Origin: Pleurocapsales cyanobacterium LEGE 10410
GTDB taxonomy: Bacteria; Cyanobacteriota; Cyanobacteriia; Cyanobacteriales; Xenococcaceae
Assembly (NCBI GenBank): GCA_015207195.1
Contig: JADEXJ010000063.1
Span: 1-32,248, forward strand
Length of the DNA stretch: 32,248 nt
Direction: 5' to 3'
Made by a program: the position numbers and the translations under genes. The first letter of the stretch is position 1. Each line of letters begins with the position of its first letter. Positions 25,405 through 32,248 of the stretch are shown here, piece by piece. The notes under the pieces were generated by a model. The model made no database searches. It was not told the DNA's origin and was given only the letters and a program-made list of their open reading frames with translations.

Positions 25405-26444
25405 TGATTTATCAGAGGTAAGGTAGGACTAGAATCATTTTGGGTTGATTCGTTAGATAAATCTGATGATTGGCGATCGCCACCGTTGCTAGATTGTGGG
25501 GAATTATAATTTTGCGAGTTATGGCAGACAGTATATGACTCTTGGTTTACTTTTAATTGCAGTAAATCGGGACGAGAATAGTGTCCCACCGAGTCCATCA
25601 TCCGTTTGCGCTTAGTAATTAGAGAAAAATCAAGATCGGCGATCGCCATTCCTTCGCCATTGGTTATCGGTTCGCACAGGGGAACGCCTTCGGGAGAAAT
25701 AATAGTGGTGTAGCAACCACCAGTTAATACTCTTTGTAAGTTTTCGTCAGGGCAGATTTCGGCTATTTGTTCGGGACTTAGCCAGCCAGTAGAGTTAACC
25801 ACAAAACATCCAGCTTCCAAAGCATGATGCCTGATAGTCACTTCTGTCTGATCGGCAAATATTTGACCCACCATCGAACCAGGAAACTGGGCGCAGTGTA
25901 TTTGTTCTTGCTGTGCCATCAGACTATATCTCGCCAGGGGATTATAGTGTTCCCAACAGGCTAAAGCACCCAATTTACCCACCGCCGTATCTAATACCTG
26001 CAAACCCGAACCGTCGCCCTGTCCCCAAACCATCCGTTCGTGGAAGGTAGGAGTGATTTTACGACGTTTTAAAAGCAAACTACCATCAGCATCAAAGATT
26101 AACTGGGTATTGTATAACGAACCCCCATCTCGTTCGTTAACCCCCAAGACAACTACCATCGTATTAGCTTTGGCTGCTTTACTAACCGCCTCGGTAACGG
26201 GACTCGGAACTAATACCGCCTGTTCATATAGCCTCATGTGTTCTTGACCCATCAATACTGGTGGCTGAATGAAAGAGAAATAAGGATAGTAAGGAATAAA
26301 AGTTTCGGGGAAAACAATTAATTGGACACCTTCTTGGGCTGCATCGGCGATCGCTCGTAAGACTTTCTCGGTAGTTCCTTCACGGCTATACAGTACGGGA
26401 GATATTTGTACCGCTGCTGCTTTAACAATACGTGAATAATCCAT
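25386..26444 (-). CDS. nitC: Nit1C nitrilase (NitC / Nit6803 family)
   Basis: A 352-aa carbon-nitrogen hydrolase. The Glu-Lys-Cys triad is Glu47 (VFPETF), Lys129 (KRRKITPT) and Cys163 (LACWEHYNP), matching the constant offset of six from the characterised Synechocystis nitrilase Nit6803. It is expected to hydrolyse nitriles to acids and ammonia, and in Nit1C clusters it is essential for growth on cyanide. The C-terminal 40 residues (about 310-350) are Ser/Asn/Gln-rich, low-complexity and beyond the catalytic domain. It overlaps nitD by 19 bp. Confidence 0.93.
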   Translation of the reverse strand: MDYSRIVKAAAVQISPVLYSREGTTEKVLRAIADAAQEGVQLIVFPETFIPYYPYFSFIQPPVLMGQEHMRLYEQAVLVPSPVTEAVSKAAKANTMVVVLGVNERDGGSLYNTQLIFDADGSLLLKRRKITPTFHERMVWGQGDGSGLQVLDTAVGKLGALACWEHYNPLARYSLMAQQEQIHCAQFPGSMVGQIFADQTEVTIRHHALEAGCFVVNSTGWLSPEQIAEICPDENLQRVLTGGCYTTIISPEGVPLCEPITNGEGMAIADLDFSLITKRKRMMDSVGHYSRPDLLQLKVNQESYTVCHNSQNYNSPQSSNGGDRQSSDLSNESTQNDSSPTLPLINQWTNEN

Positions 26445-26522
26445 TATTTTTTGATGAATGGGGAGGAATGAAGGATGAGGAAGTAAAAAGCTAACAAAAT
26501 AGGTACAGAATACAGGGAGAAT

Positions 26523-26566
26523 TTATTACTTACTACTTATTACTTACTACTTATTACTTATTACTT
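26523..26566. repeat. heptamer tandem repeat (TTACTTACTACTTA type) between nitB and nitC
   Basis: Two perfect TTATTACTTACTAC 14-mers followed by further TTATTACT units. It ends only 3 bp past the nitB stop and is inside the operon, so it forms part of the nitB-nitC intercistronic RNA. It belongs to the same family as the array at 17453-17513. Confidence 0.9.
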
Positions 26567-26568
26567 AA

Positions 26569-27051
26569 TTACATCGTCCAGGTATCTAAAATAAATGCAC
26601 CTTCTTTACGATGCAGCAGTACAATATCTAAAACATCCAGAGGATTGATTGGCGTAATACCAGGGATTAGAGAAGGCTCACCATGTCCGTATAATGCTTG
26701 TAGGGCAAAGCGACAGGCATACACTTTGGCACCTTCTTCCATAATTTTGACTAGCTGATTATTCATCGCCTGATGTCCAGGGAAGGATTCATCGCCAATC
26801 TTAGGAAAGCCTCGCTGTATTCCCAAGGTTACCCCTGGTCCATATAACAAGACAGATGTTTCAAAACCTTTGCGAATTAGACGAGTAGCCTGTAATAGAT
26901 TCACTAAACCAATCGAACCTTCAAAAGCTACGGTGTGAAAGGTAACTAAGGCTTTCTCCCCTGGTTCGGCTTGGACATCGGGAAATACTTTTTCTTCGTA
27001 ATCGACAAAGTAATCACCAGCTTTGTGTTGGGGGGTAGTAACTTCGGGCAT
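26569..27051 (-). CDS. nitB: Nit1C nitrogen starvation response protein (NitB / Sll0783 family)
   Basis: A 160-aa protein of the MSMEG_0572/Sll0783 family, probably DsrE-like in fold ('[20 protein letters not shown]', '[20 protein letters not shown]'). In Synechocystis PCC 6803 the homologue is strongly induced under nitrogen starvation and needed for polyhydroxybutyrate accumulation; in heterotrophs NitB is part of the cyanide-assimilation cluster. The biochemical role is not known. It is separated from nitH by a MITE and from nitC by a tandem repeat, while both neighbours stay on the same strand. Confidence 0.9.
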   Translation of the reverse strand: MPEVTTPQHKAGDYFVDYEEKVFPDVQAEPGEKALVTFHTVAFEGSIGLVNLLQATRLIRKGFETSVLLYGPGVTLGIQRGFPKIGDESFPGHQAMNNQLVKIMEEGAKVYACRFALQALYGHGEPSLIPGITPINPLDVLDIVLLHRKEGAFILDTWTM

Positions 27052-27097
27052 AATTTTAATTTGTTAATTGTTAGTGGTTAATTGTTAGTTGATTTGA

Positions 27098-27238
27098 GAG
27101 GATATCTGAAAAGTTTTTTTATACTGGATTTTGCCCCCCTAGCCCCCCAAGTATGGGGGGAACAAGAGTTGAAAGTCCCCCAGGATTGGGGGATTTAGGG
27201 GGCTTGGATGTAAGCAATGAAACTTCTCAGACAACCTC
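27098..27238. mobile_element. MITE-like element between nitH and nitB
   Basis: A 141-bp element with terminal inverted repeats: GAGGATATCTGAAAAGTTT at the left and, on the other strand, GAGGTTGTCTGAGAAGTTT at the right (three mismatches in 19). The interior is palindromic, with runs CCCCCCAAGTATGGGGGG and CCCCCAGGATTGGGGG. No coding capacity. A target duplication was not clear. Its right end supplies the final bases of nitH and its stop codon (TAG at 27240-27238). It differs in its ends from the element at 10675-10798 but has a similar G/C-run core. Confidence 0.8.
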
Positions 27239-28521
27239 TAAGATCCAATTGCAGCTTCGTTAACCGCTAACAACGTACCTGGATAGGCATATTTCATCTT
27301 GTTAGCGATATAGTCAGACAGATATTCGGCATCTCTGGCTATTCCCGAAAATCTTCCCGAACCCCAGGTATACAGCCAGGGAAGACCGAGAAAATATAAG
27401 CCAGACACGCTAGTAACACCGCGATCGTGACTGGGATAGCCTAACCCGTCAAAGACAGGAACTCTGACCCAGCTAAAGTCGGTTTGATAGCCGATACACC
27501 AAATTACTGAAGTAATGTTGGCTTGTTGATAGTTAAGTTCTGCTACTTCCGTTGCGGGTTGCCATACTGGGTGATATGGTGCTTCGATGGGTGCAGCTAG
27601 ATCTTTTTTAGCGATATATTCATCAATAGTTCTTTTGATACTTTCGGCTACTTCATCGGCGCGATCAAGATTTTGCTTGAGGTTAGGCTTAAACTCTAAA
27701 TTGTCTCCCTGAATATTTTTTAGAGAACCATATAGCTGCATTCCCTCTTGAGCAAATTGGCGCAAGTCAATTTCATGACCGCCATCACGTCCAGTCAGAT
27801 AGTGGTTGGTTTTTTTTCTGACACTTTCAGGATCGGAATGTTCGTTGATACTCAGGTCATAGTATCCCAGTCGGTCTAACCAGTCTACAACGTCTTTACC
27901 TCGATATCTCCGAGGCGATCGCGGTGCGCCACCTACGCAAAGATGAACTTTTTTCCCTGCTAAATGTAAGTCTTCGGCAATCTGACAGCCTGACTGTCCG
28001 CTACCTACTACTAGAACTTCTCCTGCGGGTAACGATTCGGGATTTTTGTATTCAGAAGAATGGAGTTGCAAGATGTCTTCAGCAAACTTTTCCGCCATCC
28101 TAGGTACTTTTGACTGATGATAACTACCCGTCGCAATTACAACCTGATTAGCCGTATAGTTGCCGATGGAAGTATTCAACTCGTAAAGTCCTTGGGATAG
28201 ATTCTTGGTAACTGAAAAAACTTCTACACCTTCTTTAATTGGCGGGTCAAAGGATTTGGCATAATCTCGAATATATTGAACAATCGCCTCTTTTTCCATA
28301 AAACCCTCAGGATCGTCACCCTGATAGTGATAACCAGGAAGAGTACACTGCCAATTGGGTGTCACTAAACAGAAAGTATCCCAGCGTTGTTCTTGCCAAG
28401 AATAACCAACGTAGTTTTTTTCTAAGATAATGTGATCGACACCTTTGTTTTTTAGACAATAACCAAGGGAAAGACCAGACTGTCCACCACCCACAATTAT
28501 TACAGAGTAATGCTTTTTCAT
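27238..28521 (-). CDS. nitH: Nit1C flavin-dependent oxidoreductase (NitH / MSMEG_0569 family)
   Basis: A 427-aa flavoprotein of the flavin-containing monooxygenase type. The FAD motif is VGGGQSG (10-16) just after the N-terminus, and a second nucleotide-binding motif VVGSGQSG lies near residues 170-180. The central and C-terminal parts ('VIWCIGYQTDFSWVRVPVFD', GLYFLGLPWLYTWGSGR) agree with MSMEG_0569-type proteins found in Nit1C clusters. It would add an NAD(P)H-dependent oxidation step. The frame is open to a TTG at 28572, but that lies in the -10 region of the likely promoter; ATG 28521, with AAGGA directly upstream, is chosen. Here nitH is first in the operon. Confidence 0.88.
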   Translation of the reverse strand: MKKHYSVIIVGGGQSGLSLGYCLKNKGVDHIILEKNYVGYSWQEQRWDTFCLVTPNWQCTLPGYHYQGDDPEGFMEKEAIVQYIRDYAKSFDPPIKEGVEVFSVTKNLSQGLYELNTSIGNYTANQVVIATGSYHQSKVPRMAEKFAEDILQLHSSEYKNPESLPAGEVLVVGSGQSGCQIAEDLHLAGKKVHLCVGGAPRSPRRYRGKDVVDWLDRLGYYDLSINEHSDPESVRKKTNHYLTGRDGGHEIDLRQFAQEGMQLYGSLKNIQGDNLEFKPNLKQNLDRADEVAESIKRTIDEYIAKKDLAAPIEAPYHPVWQPATEVAELNYQQANITSVIWCIGYQTDFSWVRVPVFDGLGYPSHDRGVTSVSGLYFLGLPWLYTWGSGRFSGIARDAEYLSDYIANKMKYAYPGTLLAVNEAAIGS

Positions 28522-28566
28522 TCCTTGACTCCAAGACTGCAAAGCGCGATCGCTTCTCAACTGAGT

Positions 28567-28616
28567 TACCAATACATTAGAAGTTGAGTCTCAAAGAAAC
28601 CTGTGTATTTTGCTAC
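28567..28616 (-). promoter_or_regulatory. putative NtcA-activated (class II) promoter of the Nit1C operon
   Basis: Read on the minus strand: GTA-N8-CAC at 28616-28603 (NtcA consensus GTA-N8-TAC, one mismatch), then 23 nt, then TAATGT (TA-N3-T) at 28579-28574. The spacing and both boxes fit NtcA class II promoters. Transcription would start near 28567, about 46 nt before the nitH ATG. The homologous Synechocystis genes are nitrogen-starvation-induced, which supports this reading. Confidence 0.65.
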
Positions 28617-28755
28617 GTAATGATTGATACTAGTAATAGGTGCAGAGATTATGAATAGCTACTCTTGAAAAAGAGAGTTGACCTGTCATTTTTAACAGGT
28701 AAGTAGAGTCGAGTGCGTATTTAATATTTAATTACTAATTACAATAAAACAACTA

Positions 28756-28947
28756 TTATTGCTTTAGATTATTTTCAATAGCATCTTTTTTTACACCAAT
28801 CATTCTGACAACAAAATCTTCAAAATCTTCTTTTGGATATTTGGGATTTGGTTTTGGAGGAACATACGTATCGTGATTCGAAAATAATCCTGTGCCTAAG
28901 GCTCTTGCTAAACTACTTCTCAGTAAATAAAACTGTTGTAATAACAC
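28756..28947 (-). CDS. possible small protein (63 aa) upstream of the Nit1C operon
   Basis: Not recognised. The start would be GTG 28947, with AGAGG overlapping it too closely to be a good ribosome-binding site. The composition is plausible for a protein, with a proline-rich middle (TYVPPKPNPKYPKEDFEDF) and a basic helical C-terminus. It could be a real small gene, a remnant of a longer one, or chance. It lies on the same strand as nitH but upstream of the NtcA-type promoter, so it is not part of that transcript. Confidence 0.35.
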   Translation of the reverse strand: MLLQQFYLLRSSLARALGTGLFSNHDTYVPPKPNPKYPKEDFEDFVVRMIGVKKDAIENNLKQ

Positions 28948-29005
28948 CTCTGTATATCTACTGAAAATTTATCCTGTATTAGTAATAGTCAAAGCATAAT
29001 CTAGC

Positions 29006-29028
29006 TAATAGTTACAATGTAACTATTA
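29006..29028. promoter_or_regulatory. perfect palindromic operator upstream of the ribbon-helix-helix remnant
   Basis: Arms TAATAGTTACA (29006-29016) and TGTAACTATTA (29018-29028) are perfect inverted repeats around a single A. The site ends 18 bp before the ATG of a CopG/RHH antitoxin-like reading frame. Antitoxins of this class usually repress their own promoters through such palindromes. It may now be orphaned, since the gene is broken. Confidence 0.6.
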
Positions 29029-29046
29029 ATTTCAGGTACTATATCT

Positions 29047-29145
29047 ATGTCCAAAGTAGTCAGCACTAGATTGTCAGTAGAAACAGAAGCCAGATTGCAT
29101 GGGATGCTCCCCTTGTTTCTCATGAGTCGGGCGTGGTACTTTTAA
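29047..29145 (+). pseudogene. 5' remnant of a ribbon-helix-helix antitoxin gene
   Basis: The frame from ATG 29047 reads MSKVVSTRLSVETEARL, a typical start of CopG/RHH antitoxins (beta strand followed by helix A). After about residue 18 the sequence becomes the antisense of the transposase gene and stops at 29145 without a second helix. The break lies around 29100, where IS630-type sequence begins. The matching toxin gene is not present downstream. Confidence 0.6.
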
Positions 29146-29565
29146 CTTACTTTGCAATTCGTATCTGACGATTCTATGTATTGTAGAATAACTTATTTCT
29201 AGATCTTGACAAGCTAAAAGCCACAGTTGTATTTCTTGATAACTAATGAATCCTTCGGGTTCGGATAGCTCATGTTGGATTTTAGCTACAGTTTCAATAT
29301 CTAGTTTTTTTGGTTTTCCTGTTTTTGGTGGTTCTTCTAGAAGTGAGGATAATCCTCCTATTTTATATAATTGTAACCAGCGATGAATCGTTGATTCTCC
29401 TCTGCCTATAATTACTGCTAAATAATTGACATTTTCTACTGCCTTGATTTTTAGAAGATACAGGCTTTGTACTTTGGCATATCCTAATCCCGTTTTTTGT
29501 TGCTTCATCAGTAATTTTAATTCTTCTACTGATTCGGCTATTTCTATTTTTGGTACTCCAGACAT
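29074..29565 (-). mobile_element. truncated IS630-type transposase (N-terminal helix-turn-helix part)
   Basis: The frame encodes 163 aa matching the N-terminal DNA-binding region of IS630-family transposases: 'NYLAVIIGRGESTIHRWLQL' (helix-turn-helix), then 'GGLSSLLEEPPKTGKPKKLD' and 'ISYSTIHRIVRYELQSKLKV'. The DDE catalytic half is missing; after PRPTHEKQ the frame runs into RHH-gene sequence and ends at 29074. The real transposase portion is therefore about 29100-29565. ATG 29565 is the natural start. No intact terminal inverted repeats were identified. It cannot transpose by itself. Confidence 0.75.
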
Positions 29566-29785
29566 TGGCTACTATTTTATCTTTTTGTTATTTTACCAAG
29601 TCTCTTATTACTTTTGAAAATTGGTATAATTATCAGGACTTGATATTATATGAAATAGAAGAAAAAATGCTACACATAGGTCTTGCAAGGCAGAGGGCAC
29701 AAAGGGGTACCCCCCGCATGTAGGCAGAAGAAATTATTGACCGTACGTACTTTATTTATCTGTAGCAAACATTTAAGTATTTCAT

Positions 29786-29821
29786 ATTACTTCCTACTTC
29801 CTACTTTCTACTTTCTACTTC
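29786..29821. repeat. heptamer tandem repeat (CTACTTT/CTACTTC)n
   Basis: About five consecutive seven-base units, CTACTTC or CTACTTT, just downstream of the DUF2237 stop. Related in style to the other heptamer arrays in the window. Confidence 0.85.
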
Positions 29822-29831
29822 CGATTCTCCC

Positions 29832-30203
29832 TTAACTGCTCAATTCCATTGAATGCTCTTTGAGAACTTCTAAGGGGATATAATTTAGCATTGCCTCGTG
29901 GGTAGCCTCCAGGTTAATTGGCGGTGCATAACCCGCATCCAAGGCTTCTTTCCAGCGTGATGCACACAGACACCAGCAGTCTCCTGGCTTTAATCCAGGA
30001 AAATTATACATTGGCATGGGCGTAGTTAGATCGTTGCCTCTTTCTTTACTAAAGGCTAAAAACTTTTCTGTTACCTGGGAACAAACGATATGTACTCCCA
30101 TATCTTGAGAGCCTGTATCACATTTTCCATTACGATAAAATCCTGTCATGGGGGATGTGCAGCAAACTTTCAGTTCTTTACCTAAAACGTTCTTAGCTGT
30201 CAT
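29832..30203 (-). CDS. DUF2237 family protein
   Basis: A 123-aa protein with the complete DUF2237 pattern: 'NVLGKELKVCCTSPMTGFYR' near the start, 'TGSQDMGVHIVCSQVTEKFL' and 'LKPGDCWCLCASRWKEALDA' including the conserved Cys pair, then 'YAPPINLEATHEAML'. The family is widespread and uncharacterised; conserved cysteines suggest a metal- or redox-linked role, but this is not established. Cytoplasmic, no signal peptide. It is downstream of the antiporter gene, separated from it by a strong terminator, so it has its own promoter in the short space 30204-30256 or relies on read-through. Confidence 0.92.
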   Translation of the reverse strand: MTAKNVLGKELKVCCTSPMTGFYRNGKCDTGSQDMGVHIVCSQVTEKFLAFSKERGNDLTTPMPMYNFPGLKPGDCWCLCASRWKEALDAGYAPPINLEATHEAMLNYIPLEVLKEHSMELSS

Positions 30204-30256
30204 GTCTTGATTCTTTGGTAGTAGGGAATAACAACTAGATTTTAGCTAAATTGACG

Positions 30257-30286
30257 CAAAAAAAGACGCTCTTTTGAGAACGTCTT
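30257..30286 (-). terminator. intrinsic terminator of the Na+/H+ antiporter gene
   Basis: On the minus strand AAGACG-T-TCT, a short loop, AGA-G-CGTCTT (outer arms 30286-30281 and 30268-30263, with one internal mismatch) runs directly into TTTTTTT. It lies about 75 nt after the antiporter stop. The opposite strand has no comparable T-run. Confidence 0.85.
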
Positions 30287-30358
30287 GATTAACAACCGAT
30301 ATGATACTAAATCCTGTTTACGTAGAACACTCAAAAGTTGGATGAAGTAGTCGCTTTT

Positions 30359-31942
30359 CTAAGTATCCCCAGCTTTGGCAATAATTTCTTGCAAAACAGG
30401 AGAAAGATTTTCGTTTAACTTTCCTGCGCGAATAAACTCAGCGTAGGTATCGGCTTCAATATCCAAAAGCTGTTCTTTTAACTGTTCCATGGTGAGCGAT
30501 CGCAGATTGTCGTGTTCTCGCTGCATAGTATCAATTTTGTCTTCAATGTTTTGTAGCTGTCCTTTGACTAAGCCTTGTTGATAGCGATAATATTCAGGGT
30601 CAATTTCTGAGGCTAATTCGTTGTTGTTTAAATAGTCCATCACGCGGGATAAAGCTACCTTGCGGGCTAACAATTCAGAATACTCCTGGCGCAGAGGCTG
30701 ATCGCCGATCAGATTCAGGGTGGTTAACAACCATTTAGTAGTCAATCCCTGTACTAACAGAGTAAACAAAACTACGCCAAAAACCGTATCGATAATATCT
30801 TGTCTACCCGTAAGGACTACTGGGACGCTCAAAGCCACGGCAATGGAAACCGAACCTCTCAAGCCACCCCACCACAGTACGGTTTGCTCCTTTAAGTTAA
30901 TTTTGATTTGACTAAACAAATTACTAATATTACCCAGACCAAAAATTACTATAGCTCTGGTAACCAAAACGGCAGCGATCGCTACAATAATTAAATCTAA
31001 GTTGTTTTTCAGACTAGCAAAGTTTATTTGGTCGCCAATCAGCAAAAACACTATAGAATTGACAAAAAATGCCAAAAAGTCCCAAAATTCTGAGACAAGC
31101 AGTCTAGTACGAGGGTTCATACCAATACGCGAGCCAAAATTACCCAGAATGATGCCGACGGTAACCACTCCAATTACCCCCGAACCGCCTAATTCTTCCG
31201 TAATCAAGTATGTACCGTAAGCAGAAACCAGAGTTAAAGACTGTTCTACCAAAGGTAAATCAAATCTTTGAGTAAGATAGGAAATACCAAATCCCACCAG
31301 GCTACCAATCCCTAAGCCGATACCGACAAAGGTTAGAAAGCGAATAACGATGGTCGAAACCCCAAATTCACCACTACCCAAAGGAATATTAACCAATAGT
31401 AGAAAAGCTACTACCGCTACGCCGTCGTTGAACAGGCTTTCTCCTTCCATCAAAATAGTCAGGCGTTTGCTCGCGCCCAATTCCCGAAACAAAGCGACTA
31501 CAGATACGGGATCGGTAGCGGATAAGCTAGCACCAACCAATAAAGCCGTTGCCAAAGACATATCGGTAAAATAGCTTAGGGGAAAGGCTACGCCCACGAC
31601 AGAAATTACCACGCCGACAATGGCAAATAGACTGACAGGGACTAAACTATTTTTCAGACTGCGCCAGCGAATATTCCAGGCTGCTTCAAACAGCAGGGGT
31701 GGTAGAAAAATCTCTAAAATTAGCTCTGGAGACAAACTTACTAGGCGAATATCTACAAAAGCCAAGCCTAGTCCAACAATTACTAAAAGCAAAGTATAGG
31801 GAATTTGCCGAAACCAGCTAAAAATGCGCGATATTGTGGCGACACTCAAAGAGACGGACAAAACTATCAAAAATTGTTCCAGATTCCCTTTGATAGAAAC
31901 CTCAGATATGCTGGGTTCTACAGAAAAGAAGATTGTTTCCAT
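30359..31942 (-). CDS. CPA1-family Na+/H+ antiporter (NhaP/NhaS type)
   Basis: A 527-aa membrane protein with about 12 hydrophobic helices followed by a cytoplasmic, charged C-terminal region of about 110 residues that looks coiled ('EDKIDTMQREHDNLRSLTME'). The core motifs are SATDPVSVVALF and GESLFNDGVAVV, the ion-binding Asp and FNDG signature of the CPA1 family, plus 'WWGGLRGSVSIAVALSVPVV' later. It exchanges Na+ (or K+) for H+ and would contribute to salt or pH tolerance. The frame is open to a TTG at 32008; ATG 31942 is chosen because the extension is polar, hydrophobic-mixed and unconserved-looking, but a strong ribosome-binding site is lacking. Synechocystis NhaS paralogues are close relatives; which one cannot be stated. 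Confidence 0.9.
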   Translation of the reverse strand: METIFFSVEPSISEVSIKGNLEQFLIVLSVSLSVATISRIFSWFRQIPYTLLLVIVGLGLAFVDIRLVSLSPELILEIFLPPLLFEAAWNIRWRSLKNSLVPVSLFAIVGVVISVVGVAFPLSYFTDMSLATALLVGASLSATDPVSVVALFRELGASKRLTILMEGESLFNDGVAVVAFLLLVNIPLGSGEFGVSTIVIRFLTFVGIGLGIGSLVGFGISYLTQRFDLPLVEQSLTLVSAYGTYLITEELGGSGVIGVVTVGIILGNFGSRIGMNPRTRLLVSEFWDFLAFFVNSIVFLLIGDQINFASLKNNLDLIIVAIAAVLVTRAIVIFGLGNISNLFSQIKINLKEQTVLWWGGLRGSVSIAVALSVPVVLTGRQDIIDTVFGVVLFTLLVQGLTTKWLLTTLNLIGDQPLRQEYSELLARKVALSRVMDYLNNNELASEIDPEYYRYQQGLVKGQLQNIEDKIDTMQREHDNLRSLTMEQLKEQLLDIEADTYAEFIRAGKLNENLSPVLQEIIAKAGDT

Positions 31943-32248
31943 ATTAGTTAAGAAAATAAAGCTCCAAGCACAGTTCGCGATCGATAATAGCTTAGATTTT
32001 TTGAGCAATTTTGCGAGTGGAACATATTATATAGACTATTGAGATTTCTTGAAAATTAGCTTCAGATTGTTTGGTCTAGATCATTTACGGCTACTCCAGA
32101 TTGCCATAGAAGTGGTCATGGCCTGGCTGATAGACACAAGTGGATAAAAAGCGGTCACAGCGTAAAAAGTGGGCAATGAATCATGAGACACTGAGATTGC
32201 GAAAAACCCGTGAAAAATCATGACCCAACACCCACCTCTTTATAATCA

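Noticed and set aside
28522-28572. Extended nitH N-terminus from TTG 28572
   Set aside because: It lies at or before the predicted transcription start, and the FAD motif position fits the ATG at 28521.
32043-32248. A partial gene or IS end at the right edge
   Set aside because: AATCATGA occurs twice and the sequence looks repeat-like, but nothing could be assigned within the short stretch.

Overview
The window is a chromosomal segment of a cyanobacterium. The evidence is the very frequent HIP1 octamer GCGATCGC, a CpcS/CpeS-type phycobilin lyase, a stand-alone helical carotenoid protein, mycosporine-type genes (mysB, mysC), a Sll0783-type nitrogen-starvation (Nit1C) cluster with an NtcA-like promoter, and heptamer tandem repeats of the kind common in cyanobacteria. 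The gene set and the modest GC content would suit a unicellular, baeocytous or filamentous genus; I cannot name one.

Layout. 1-2302: a bilin lyase and an aminopeptidase P. 2303-3418: a long gene-free stretch holding at least seven consecutive hairpins (2904-3075), a candidate structured RNA. 3419-8325: a same-strand cassette of mysB (O-methyltransferase), mysC (ATP-grasp ligase), a COMT-like methyltransferase lacking the usual catalytic His, and a sodium:solute symporter. The cyclase (mysA) and the second-amino-acid ligase (mysD or mysE) are not in the window. 8375-8788: a hicAB toxin-antitoxin pair whose hicA has no normal start codon. 8840-10590: a Tat-exported phosphoesterase diverging from a PAP2 phosphatase. 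10675-10798: a MITE with terminal inverted repeats and a 10-bp target duplication. 11096-17390: housekeeping and small genes (ilvD, helical carotenoid protein, tRNA-Asn, rimM, avtA, two unknown proteins). 17537-21973: a PvdE/SyrD-type ABC exporter, a membrane-anchored response regulator without an output domain, and LtrA.

21984-28616 (minus strand) is a Nit1C cluster, implicated in nitrogen starvation and cyanide assimilation: nitH, nitB, nitC, nitD, nitE, nitF. A sequence fitting an NtcA class II promoter lies directly upstream of nitH. Two insertions break the cluster: a MITE between nitH and nitB, which also supplies the nitH stop codon, and a degraded PIN-toxin/antitoxin pair between nitE and nitF. 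28756-29565 is a scar: a perfect 11+11 palindrome in front of a ribbon-helix-helix antitoxin gene that is cut after about 18 codons by a truncated IS630-type transposase. 29832-31942 holds a DUF2237 protein and a CPA1 Na+/H+ antiporter with a clear intrinsic terminator.

The most interesting parts are the mysA-less mycosporine-like cassette with its unusual methyltransferase, transporter and structured leader, and the NtcA-headed Nit1C operon remodelled by mobile elements. All functions are inferred from sequence motifs and remembered family sequences; no search or folding program was run.
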